The position numbers were made by a program, and so were the translations under genes. Under the pieces are notes generated by a model. That model had not been told where the DNA came from and ran no database searches. It worked only from the letters and a program-made list of their open reading frames with translations. Below, piece after piece: positions 9,155 to 16,911 of a DNA stretch of 48,343 bases. The stretch comes from Bacteroidaceae bacterium (GTDB lineage Bacteria > Bacteroidota > Bacteroidia > Bacteroidales > Bacteroidaceae), in NCBI GenBank assembly GCA_030843315.1, contig JAUUPT010000029.1, forward strand, positions 1-48,343, written 5' to 3'. Positions within the stretch are counted from its first letter, which is position 1, and every line of letters starts with the position of its first letter.

Positions 9155-9940
9155 ATGAAAACGAGCACCGAAAACAAGATACAAGTCACAATAGATACCA
9201 ACCTATTGACATACTTAGGTGGTTCCACCCAAGTATGCAACAGATTGCACGCCTTTATCGACCTGTTACAGAACGCTGTCAAAGAACCGGCTGAAATCAG
9301 TAAGCGCGGAATTACCATCCACTTGGCTCCAGGGCAATTGGAAGCCTCCATTGTGGAACTATCCATCAAATGGAAGTGGCACCGGAAAACCGTCGCTTCC
9401 TTTCTCGACGAACTTGAATCGCACGGTTATATCAAGAGGATGTCCAGCAATGTCAGCACCATCATTGAGTTAATCTGTCTGAACCGATGTGCAGCAGAAT
9501 CACCCACCAACTGTCCAACAGAACCAACGCCCTTTTATACAGAAGAAGTTCCTGCGCTGTGTACAGCAGATTTTCTTCAGCTACTACCCGACGTGGCACA
9601 TCAAGACCCACCCATGCAGTTGTCGGACGACATACGTCAATCCTGCAAAAAGGTCTATGATCTTTTCATCGAGACATTCCCGTTGCTCGATAAGCCGGAA
9701 TCATATAACGATTGTCTGGAGAAAGACATCTATTACGTTTTCATCCTAGGCATGAAAGGTAATTTCAGTCGGCTTGAAAAATATTTCGGCATCATCAAAG
9801 CCGACCCGTTCAAAAACGGCACGATGGCCGCCCAGACTGGAATATCTTCTGGCAAAGTCTCATTCCAACAACTCTTTTCCACAAACTGGCAGCTCGTATT
9901 TGATTGCGATGCCGAGAATAGCACCGAACACGATGAATAG
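9155..9940 (+). CDS. Winged-helix DNA-binding protein, possible replication or mobilisation factor
   Basis: This 261-residue protein has a helix-turn-helix core at about residues 45-100. The segment IELSIKWKWHRKTVASFLDELESHGYI (quoted here only as its anchor points, LSIKWKW and FLDELESHGYI) is typical of winged-helix domains in plasmid and phage replication proteins. A polar proline- and threonine-rich linker (about 115-160) follows, and then a helical C-terminal domain (about 165-245). It lies between the ssb and MobV genes and next to CCTTTTATA repeats, one of which (9531) is inside its own coding sequence. It could be the protein that reads those repeats. Function is inferred from fold and context. 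Confidence 0.6.
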   Translation: MKTSTENKIQVTIDTNLLTYLGGSTQVCNRLHAFIDLLQNAVKEPAEISKRGITIHLAPGQLEASIVELSIKWKWHRKTVASFLDELESHGYIKRMSSNVSTIIELICLNRCAAESPTNCPTEPTPFYTEEVPALCTADFLQLLPDVAHQDPPMQLSDDIRQSCKKVYDLFIETFPLLDKPESYNDCLEKDIYYVFILGMKGNFSRLEKYFGIIKADPFKNGTMAAQTGISSGKVSFQQLFSTNWQLVFDCDAENSTEHDE

Positions 9941-10208
9941 AGCACCATTTATATACGCCCCAAAGAGCTTCCTTTTGCCCGTAGTCGCATTTTCTTCTAC
10001 GCAACAAAGAAAGCCTCACGCGACCCCATTTCTGCCGTACAGCCCAATTCTCGCGTTTTCTTTTCCCTGTGTTCGCTGCTGGGCTTGCCCAGACCCTTTA
10101 TCAAAAAGGGGAAGCCTAATACCCCCTTTTGAAAAAAGTGGTGTGCAGGGGCTGCAAAGAGGGGCAGCAAGCTGAATCATTTTTGTTGTATAATCAATAT
10201 AAAAAATC
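9941..10208 (+). other. oriT: Candidate origin of transfer upstream of the relaxase
   Basis: The gap before the MobV gene has no coding signal but several inverted repeats: CTGGGC-TT-GCCCAG near 10078-10091, TCAAAAAGGGG near 10101 with CCCCCTTTTGA about 10 bases later, and GCTGC/GCAGC near 10152-10171. MobV relaxases usually nick just upstream of their own gene in such a repeat-rich region. The nick position cannot be read from the sequence. Confidence 0.5.
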
Positions 10209-11675
10209 ATGAGTAGTAAAGTGAACAAACAGGTGGCCGATATGCAGTCTTCGACAGGCATCACCACCGCAGAAAGTAATGAGTTCCAAAGAAACTGGAA
10301 AGACCAGCGTTGGGACAGGGCAGGTAAAGAAGGCAATTACGACCGTACTCGCGATCATCTCAATTTCGAGGTGAGCAAAGGCGGGATTGTCCGCCCCATT
10401 GACAAAACCCGTACCGTCGGAGAGAAGATAACCGACCGGTTGACACAATGTGGAATCACCGACCCGAATATCAATCGGAAAACACCGAATATACGTATCT
10501 GCGCCAAATTCGTATTTGGCGGCAGTAACAAGAGGATGCACGAACTTGCCTTCGGTAATCAGGTGGTAGACCTCAAGAAAGGAGCTGACAATTCGCACAT
10601 TATTCGTTGCAAGGATGTAGAAGAGTGGGCTAAAGACATTTACAGCTTCGCCTGCAAAGAATGGGGTGAGGACAATATTGTCGGCTTCTACGTCCACCTG
10701 GATGAAACCAATCCGCACATCCATTGTTGTATGTTGCCCATCACTTCGCAGAATAAATTATCCTTCAAACAAGTATTCTGTGGAGCCAGCAAATGGGAGT
10801 GTCGGGACAAGATGCTGGCACTTCATGACCGTCTGGCAGTGTACAACAAAAAATGGGGATTAGAACGAGGTAGCAACATTTACGAAACAGGAGCACGTCA
10901 CCGTTCCACCGAAGAGTATCGCCGAGAATTGAGTTCGGACTGTACAGCACTTGAAAAGAAGATCACTGAACTTCGCATCCAGCTTTCGGAAATCAACCAA
11001 GACATCCATCGAGCAAAAATCAAGCAGAAAGGTCTAAGCACCATGATTCGGAACTTGGAACAAGAGAAAGAGCAGTTGCTCAACAAAAAAACTGAATTGG
11101 AAACGATCATTCAAAAAGGAAATGGTGATACAACGCTGTTGTCTGCCGAATTGGAAAAGCTCAATGCAGAGATAGCAAAGGTCAGCGAGAAGTTGGCCGA
11201 TAAACAGCATAAGTTGCAGACTGCTGACGGAGAGTTACAAGTACTCCAGAAGCAGGTTGATGAACTCAAAGGAAAGGAAAGTGAGTTGCGCGCGGAGACA
11301 AGCCGGGCAGTGGATACCATTCAACAGCAGATACATTACCGTCTTTCCACGGCCACACTGCCGAACATCCTTCAGGAGTTCAAGGATAAATTCCAGCTTC
11401 TCGATTTCAAGTCGATGGACTTGTTTGAAGACACGATGCTCAAGGACTTGACAGAGCGTGGCGAAGAAATCATGCAATGCGCCTTGTTGCTTTTTGCCGG
11501 GTATGTGGACCAAGCAACCACTTTCGCCGAAGGTCACGGTGGAGGTGGAGGAGGCAGTCAAATGAAATGGGGACGAGACGAGAACGAGGACGATTGGGCA
11601 TGGGCACGTCGTTGTATGACGATGGCGCACAAAATGAACAAAGCACCACAGAGCAGCAAGAAAAGTAAACGATAA
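10209..11675 (+). CDS. MobV-family relaxase (Mob/Pre)
   Basis: This 488-residue protein has a MobV N-terminal relaxase domain (about residues 20-240) with the metal-binding signature HLDETNPHIH at residues 163-172. It nicks one strand at oriT and pilots it during conjugative mobilisation. Residues about 235-370 form a long coiled coil, normal for this family. The C-terminal part has a glycine run (near residue 443) and a basic end. The start lies at the edge of the repeat-rich gap that is probably its oriT. A hairpin without a clear T-run follows the stop. MobV proteins occur on mobilisable elements and on larger conjugative ones, so its presence does not decide which this is. Confidence 0.9.
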   Translation: MSSKVNKQVADMQSSTGITTAESNEFQRNWKDQRWDRAGKEGNYDRTRDHLNFEVSKGGIVRPIDKTRTVGEKITDRLTQCGITDPNINRKTPNIRICAKFVFGGSNKRMHELAFGNQVVDLKKGADNSHIIRCKDVEEWAKDIYSFACKEWGEDNIVGFYVHLDETNPHIHCCMLPITSQNKLSFKQVFCGASKWECRDKMLALHDRLAVYNKKWGLERGSNIYETGARHRSTEEYRRELSSDCTALEKKITELRIQLSEINQDIHRAKIKQKGLSTMIRNLEQEKEQLLNKKTELETIIQKGNGDTTLLSAELEKLNAEIAKVSEKLADKQHKLQTADGELQVLQKQVDELKGKESELRAETSRAVDTIQQQIHYRLSTATLPNILQEFKDKFQLLDFKSMDLFEDTMLKDLTERGEEIMQCALLLFAGYVDQATTFAEGHGGGGGGSQMKWGRDENEDDWAWARRCMTMAHKMNKAPQSSKKSKR

Positions 11676-11718
11676 TCAAGTTGAATGTAAGCAAAAAGAC
11701 TTTATACCTTTACAACAC

Positions 11719-11755
11719 AGAAGTTCTCTTCATCACATACATGGAGAGAACTTCT
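11719..11755. terminator. Hairpin between convergent relaxase and ATPase genes
   Basis: Perfect 11-bp arms AGAAGTTCTCT (11719-11729) and AGAGAACTTCT (11745-11755). It lies between the ends of two convergent genes, but its T-tract is poor, so termination is likely but not certain. The remainder of the gap to 11903 shows nothing clear. Confidence 0.6.
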
Positions 11756-11903
11756 TCAATTTCCACTAGGCAGTACATTGAGCCGATATTTACTCTTTTC
11801 GGAATCGTATGTGCCAGAAATATTCTATCACTTTTTCCACACCGAGTTTCATCAGCCTACTGCCTACCTGTTTGAGCCAATATCTTTATAATTAATGCCC
11901 TGT

Positions 11904-14447
11904 TTATATTTTGCGTAATCTGAAATGTTTATACAGTTCAAACCAAAGGATGGTACTCATACCGATAACAATCGAAACAATCACTTCCCAGATACTGATA
12001 GGTGAGAACTGGAACAACTGTTGCAAGAACGGGATAGTCAGCACCAAGCCGATAAAAAGCAAAGCCCCACCCGCAACCCATTTCACCGTTGGGTTCGGTG
12101 TACGCAGAATAGTGAATATGGATTCGTTCCACGAACGGTTTGTAAGGATATTCATAATATTGGCGATGATAAGCGTGGTGAAAGTCATTGCCCGAACTTC
12201 TCCTATCTGATAGCCGAGTTCAAGAGTGATAAAGTAGATAGCAAGCGTTGCTATAAGCACCCATACGCCCTGAAAACAACTGATTGCTATTTTATTAGCT
12301 CCGAAAAACGGTTCGTTCATTTTGCGTGGAGGTCTTGACATCACACTCTTTTCAGCCCCTTCCGCTTCAAAGATAACCGAACAGGCCGGATCTATAATCA
12401 ACTCCATAAAGACAACGTGAATAGGGAATAGTATGAGCGGAAAATCGGCAAAAAACACAGGAATGAGAGATAGTCCGGCTATGGGGACGTGAATGGCAAA
12501 GATATAGCCAAGAGCCTTCTGCAAGTTATCAAAAATACGACGTCCCATCTTGACAGCTCCGACAATTGAGCCGAAATTATCGTCCATCAATACTAATTCC
12601 GATGCTTCACGGGCTACGTCAGTCCCTTTCTCACCCATCGCAATCCCAATGTTAGCCGCTTTGAGCGCAGGAGCATCATTCACCCCGTCTCCCGTCATAG
12701 CAACAACCTCATTGTTACGTTTGAGGGCATTTACGATTTTTAGTTTCTGTTCGGGAATCACACGGGCAAATACATTGACCGTCCGTATCCGTTCACTCAG
12801 TTCGGTCTCATCCATTGCGGCAAGCTGCGTGCCGGTGATACACTGGTCATAATTTTGTAAACCTATCTCGCTGGCGATGTTCTGAGCCGTAACAGGGTAA
12901 TCTCCCGTTATCATAATCACCCGTATGCCCGCCCGCTGGCATTCGGCGACAGCGGCAGGGACTTGCGAGCGTATCGGGTCTGAAAGCCCTATCAGTCCGA
13001 TAAATTCAAAGTCAAAATCGTGTTGTATTTCAGGCAATGCGGTTTCTGAAATAATTGATTTGGCAACGCCCAGCACCCGTAGTCCTTCCGATGCCATTGA
13101 TTGTACGGCAGTAGCATATTTTTCCTGCAAGTCTGACGAGAGGTGGCAAAGGTCAAAAATTGCTTCGGGCGCACCTTTGGTTGCGATAACCAACTCTCCG
13201 GTTGAGGTTTTGCGGAAAACTCTCGACATAGCAAGCAACTCTTTCGACAAGGAATACTCTTTGACCATTTCCCAATCTCCGTGAATATGTTCCGTCCCCT
13301 GAAGATACGCTTCTCCTATCTTACATATCGCCTTTTCCATAGGATCGAATGGGTTCATCTGACTGGATAATATTCCGTATTCTATTATATCGTGATACTG
13401 CTCGGCAAAGTCGTTCGATTTTTTAGCTACCCAAAAGTCCTCCTTATTATATATTTTGGTAACTTTCATTTTATTTTCTGTCAATGTACCTGTTTTGTCG
13501 GTACACAGAACGGTTGCCGAACCCAATGTCTCAATAGCCGAGGGTTTTCTGGTCAGCACATTCTTTTTAGAAATACGCCATGCCCCGATTGCCATAAAAA
13601 TAGTAAGCACAACGGGAAATTCTTCTGGTAGCATTGCCATTGCAAGCGTGATACCCGCCAAAAATCCTTGCAGCAAATCTCCGCGTGTGAGAGTGTAAAT
13701 TGTAACAACCAGCAGACAGAGAATAGCTCCGGTAATGGTGAGGCGTTTTACCAGCACACCAATTTCTGTTTTCAGTTTAGTTGGGGTCTCTTCGACTTCA
13801 CTGATGGCTTTACCTATTTTACCAATTTGCGTATGAGTGCCCGTACCTGTAACTTTGGCAATACCGTTTCCCTGAACTACCATAGAGCCGGAATAGACAA
13901 ACGGCAGGTCGTCTCCGCCTGGTTGCATATCCTGAGCCTCGCCTGCCCAGTCGTGTTTACGCACTGGGACGGACTCGCCAGTGAGTAATGATTCATCAAT
14001 AAGCAGGTTTACACTTTTAAGCACCGTTGCATCGGCAGGTATTCTGTCTCCCTCCTGAAGCACGATAATATCGTCACACACCACTTCACGTCCGGCAATA
14101 CGGGTTTCTACACCATCCCTGATTACGATTGCCCGTGGGCTTGCAAGATCTTTGAGTGCATCGAGAGCTTTCTCGCTTTTCCGTTCCTGATAAAACTCTA
14201 TGCCCATCACAACAAACACAAATCCGAGCAACATAAAGCCTTCTTGAATATCGCCCAAAAACATATAGAGCGTGCCGCAGGCGACGAGTAGCAGGAACAT
14301 AGGTTCTTTGACAACTCCCCAAATGATGGTAAAGAAATTACGCGACTTACTTCCCTCTAATTCATTGTATCCGTCTCTTTCGAGGCGTTGTTTTACCTCT
14401 GCAGAGGTCAGCCCTGAGTGTATCGGGTCAGATGATGTTGTTTTCAT
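11904..14447 (-). CDS. Cation-transporting P-type ATPase (calcium-pump type)
   Basis: The 847-residue protein has every hallmark of a P2-type pump: an N-terminal cation ATPase domain, LLTGES in the actuator domain, the phosphorylation site CTDKTGTLTEN with aspartate 317, and the hinge GDGVNDAPALK. About eight to ten membrane segments are visible, including the PEEFP motif of transmembrane helix 4 typical of calcium and related pumps. Likely substrates are Ca2+ or Mn2+; the sequence does not settle which. It lies 4 bases downstream of the MarR gene, so the two are one operon under MarR control. Complete in length. Probably accessory cargo of the element. Confidence 0.85.
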   Translation of the reverse strand: MKTTSSDPIHSGLTSAEVKQRLERDGYNELEGSKSRNFFTIIWGVVKEPMFLLLVACGTLYMFLGDIQEGFMLLGFVFVVMGIEFYQERKSEKALDALKDLASPRAIVIRDGVETRIAGREVVCDDIIVLQEGDRIPADATVLKSVNLLIDESLLTGESVPVRKHDWAGEAQDMQPGGDDLPFVYSGSMVVQGNGIAKVTGTGTHTQIGKIGKAISEVEETPTKLKTEIGVLVKRLTITGAILCLLVVTIYTLTRGDLLQGFLAGITLAMAMLPEEFPVVLTIFMAIGAWRISKKNVLTRKPSAIETLGSATVLCTDKTGTLTENKMKVTKIYNKEDFWVAKKSNDFAEQYHDIIEYGILSSQMNPFDPMEKAICKIGEAYLQGTEHIHGDWEMVKEYSLSKELLAMSRVFRKTSTGELVIATKGAPEAIFDLCHLSSDLQEKYATAVQSMASEGLRVLGVAKSIISETALPEIQHDFDFEFIGLIGLSDPIRSQVPAAVAECQRAGIRVIMITGDYPVTAQNIASEIGLQNYDQCITGTQLAAMDETELSERIRTVNVFARVIPEQKLKIVNALKRNNEVVAMTGDGVNDAPALKAANIGIAMGEKGTDVAREASELVLMDDNFGSIVGAVKMGRRIFDNLQKALGYIFAIHVPIAGLSLIPVFFADFPLILFPIHVVFMELIIDPACSVIFEAEGAEKSVMSRPPRKMNEPFFGANKIAISCFQGVWVLIATLAIYFITLELGYQIGEVRAMTFTTLIIANIMNILTNRSWNESIFTILRTPNPTVKWVAGGALLFIGLVLTIPFLQQLFQFSPISIWEVIVSIVIGMSTILWFELYKHFRLRKI

Positions 14448-14451
14448 ACGT

Positions 14452-14874
14452 TTATTTTTTATCGGTAATAATTTTATTTAATAGCTCGGAAAAAGTTTTA
14501 AGCTCTTGTGAGTCGAGTTTTTTCGTTACCATTTCCGCTAAATATTCGTGGGCAAAATCGTGCCTCAAATTTATCTGTTTGCCCACTTCAGTCAGGTGCA
14601 GGTGCGAACTGCGGCGGTCATCGTCCGAATGTGTCTTATAGATGCACCCTTTCATTATCAAACGGTCGACAACAATCGTTACGGACGGCTTTTTCAGCCC
14701 CAATGTGGCCGACAGTTCGGTTATATTCGGATTACCAAGCTCCTGTATCGTTTCCAGATAATTTATCTGTGTCGATGTCAGGTCTTTGGCATCACTATTC
14801 TCTTTGGCTTTTTCTTCAGCTTCAGTTATAAGTCTGGAAAACAGAGATATATCCTCTTTTATTTTACTTTTCAT
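14452..14874 (-). CDS. MarR-family transcriptional regulator
   Basis: This 140-residue protein has the MarR winged helix: LTSTQINYLETIQELGNPN, then the recognition part LGLKKPSVTIVVDRL, and the wing around YKTHSDDDRRSSHLHLTEVG (the DDRR.....LT signature of MarR wings). It probably represses its own operon with the P-type ATPase, since a perfect palindrome fills its promoter. The inducing ligand is unknown. Confidence 0.88.
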   Translation of the reverse strand: MKSKIKEDISLFSRLITEAEEKAKENSDAKDLTSTQINYLETIQELGNPNITELSATLGLKKPSVTIVVDRLIMKGCIYKTHSDDDRRSSHLHLTEVGKQINLRHDFAHEYLAEMVTKKLDSQELKTFSELLNKIITDKK

Positions 14875-14898
14875 TATTTTACTGCTTCAAATTTTATG

Positions 14899-14930
14899 CA
14901 AATATAGTTAGTTAGCCCTAACTAACCAAA
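14899..14930 (-). promoter_or_regulatory. MarR operon promoter with embedded operator
   Basis: On the minus strand a -33 box TTTG (14930-14927) is followed after exactly 20 bases by a -7 box TATATTTG (14906-14899), a full match to the Bacteroides consensus TTTG-N19-21-TAnnTTTG. The 20-base spacer is itself the inverted repeat GTTAGTTA-GCCC-TAACTAAC (plus-strand 14907-14926). The predicted transcript would begin about 20 bases before the MarR ATG at 14874. Confidence 0.75.
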
Positions 14931-15107
14931 TAAATTATTAACTATTTTGCGAAATAGAATATTGTTGGTAACTTCACATACACAAATGCTGATATAGTGG
15001 GGAAATTGTTTTGGCAATATCCACGACACCCCCTCTATTAGATGGAATTTTATATGTGAATTAAACCAAATCAATCAATAAGAGTCAAAAATAAAAAACA
15101 TGCAAAA

Positions 15108-15619
15108 ATGAAAAAGAGTTTTCAACATTACGTCCGTTCGTTACATCGCGACCTCGGATTCATCACCATTGGATTGGTTGTTGTCTACTCCCTAAGCGGT
15201 ATTATTCTTATCCATCGAGGTGAAAATTAGATGAAGCACAAGGTTGCAATCGAAAAAACGCTACCTGCAAATCTTTCGTCAGTAGACTTGGCATCTGCCT
15301 TGAAATTAAAGAACCTAAAAGTAACAACAGAGGACAGCACTATGATAAATTTCGTAGAAGGCACATACTCCAAAACTACCGGAGTGGCTCAATATATCTC
15401 TTGGGAGGTGATACCCCCATTTAATAAATTAGTCGACCTGCACAAAGGCAACTCAAAGGGACCTTCTCAATGGTTTACAACCATTTTTGGTGTGGTTCTG
15501 CTTGTTCTGGCAAATCATCATTCTGTATGTTTAAATCTGGCACAAAATTGTTTAAAAGAGGGATCTGGATGGCTGTGATAGGTGTTGCAATTTCGATATT
15601 GCTGGTTATAATAATTTAG
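15108..15619 (+). pseudogene. PepSY-associated membrane protein, broken
   Basis: A short protein starting at 15108 (MKKSFQHYVRSLHRDLGF, then a membrane helix VVVYSLSGIILIHR) is stopped by TAG at 15228-15230. The same frame resumes at once with MKHKVAIEKTLPANLS to about 15515, where a single-base loss shifts the frame. The third frame then gives the expected last helix (GVAISILLVII) to a stop at 15619. Rejoined, it matches the PepSY-associated transmembrane proteins of Bacteroidetes, about 170 residues. One nonsense change and one frameshift make it a pseudogene. No transcription signal noted. Confidence 0.75.
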
Positions 15620-15769
15620 TTTATCATGCAAACTTTCGCCGACCGACTCGGATTATGATATTGCGAGCTAACCGATAACCAGTCGTTAAGAGTTATTCCT
15701 CCCCATCTAAATCATTCGTGAAAGAAATCGAAAGTTCATAACGCATATTGAAATTATCATATGCCTACA

Positions 15770-16010
15770 GCCGTGAGTCTCTTGCAATATTCCGTTTTTA
15801 AACCTTGAATTGACTACTTCCATATAATCATCTTTGAGACTATAAAGTGCCGAAACAGCGGTAAGCCTCTTTTCGTACCATTGCGGGTAACTCTAAATTT
15901 CATACCAAAGCCCCGTGTATCGCCGCAAGTCTACGCTTGAAACGGCCTTTACTTCTCCCGTTGTAGGACTCAAGGATTGGAAGAAGGATGTAAATACCGA
16001 ATAAATAGTG
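15770..16010 (-). pseudogene. Lipocalin (Blc-like) fragment, broken
   Basis: On the minus strand, from about 15968 downward, one frame reads PTTGEVKAVSSVDLRRYTG then LWYEI, a TAG stop, then SYPQWYEKRLTAVSALYSL and KDDYMEVVNSRFKNGI. This is the bacterial lipocalin pattern (RY.G.WYEIA, YP..(F/Y)EKGL..V.A.YSL..DG...V.N). The stop replaces the alanine codon normally found after WYEI. The 3' half decays and cannot be followed with confidence. Neither a clean start nor a stop remains, so it is a relic. The neighbouring gap (15620-15769) shows nothing clear. Confidence 0.65.
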
Positions 16011-16094
16011 GATGTAACTTTCATAATTCATACTTATTTACAGATAGACAACAGGGCGACCTACCATTTTTTTTGTATTGGATGCCCTTCTCAT

Positions 16095-16907
16095 TCACAT
16101 CCTCTGCTTATAGGTTGCCTCTAATCCCTGTCTGGAACCGAGGTTTATTTCATTGTTCCAGGACTGTTGGAGGCATTGACAGAAAGGATAAACGGATTTC
16201 ATAGGTTTCATTACCCCGGTATCCTGCCAACGCTGAATGAATCCAATGATGGAGCGGGTCATCCCTTGCCCTCGTTTTTTAGTCAACCCACGACAAACCG
16301 CAGACAACGACAAACTTTCTTTTGCCTCAAGAAGTAATAGGTCTATCTGTTCCTGAGAGAGCTTATTATAAAAGAACTCATAGACACAGAGCTTTTCCTG
16401 AGAACCAATCTCTGAAGCAACTTTCTTATAGATATGTTCTGCCGCATCCATTATCCGGCAGGCTTCCTTACGCCTTTCAACAAACTGATTCCAATCGGTG
16501 AGTTCCATCGCACTTGTGACGACACTCGTAGTCATCACTTCCTGCATCAATTGCTGAATAAACGACCGCCCCGAAATATCTGACCGTTCCATTCCCTGAT
16601 GAAGATCATCGAGTTTCTCAAACACAGTCTGAAACACCCCTGTTTCTCCCGTCAAGCTAACCAAAGGTGATACCTCCGGCATACCATCCGCAATAGAAAG
16701 TATAGCAGCCTGCAACTCTTCTTGAAAAGCCGGAGGCATCTCTTCGTAAGCCTTTGGCGTCTCCAATTCAATATGATATTTCTGGATAAGAGGCATTGCT
16801 TTCTTTACAAGCCCCTCCCCAGATTGCAACATAGGTTCAATCTCTCGGATGAGATTTTCCCAGTACTTATTAGAAGAATGAATCGAATCAATCATATCGC
16901 TTCCCAT
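16095..16907 (-). CDS. Conserved-looking helical protein of unknown function
   Basis: I chose the ATG at 16907 (MGSDMIDSIHSS), four bases after the stop of the upstream ArdC-like gene; a longer reading to 16970 would overlap that gene by 59 bases. The product has about 270 residues, mostly predicted helix, with no transmembrane segment or signal peptide. A segment near the C-terminus (LSLSAVCRGLTKKRGQGMTRSI) has a helix-turn-helix-like look, which is a weak impression only. It is the last gene of a minus-strand unit with the ArdC-like and OB-fold genes. I do not recognise the family. Confidence 0.65.
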   Translation of the reverse strand: MGSDMIDSIHSSNKYWENLIREIEPMLQSGEGLVKKAMPLIQKYHIELETPKAYEEMPPAFQEELQAAILSIADGMPEVSPLVSLTGETGVFQTVFEKLDDLHQGMERSDISGRSFIQQLMQEVMTTSVVTSAMELTDWNQFVERRKEACRIMDAAEHIYKKVASEIGSQEKLCVYEFFYNKLSQEQIDLLLLEAKESLSLSAVCRGLTKKRGQGMTRSIIGFIQRWQDTGVMKPMKSVYPFCQCLQQSWNNEINLGSRQGLEATYKQRM

Positions 16908-16911
16908 TAGA

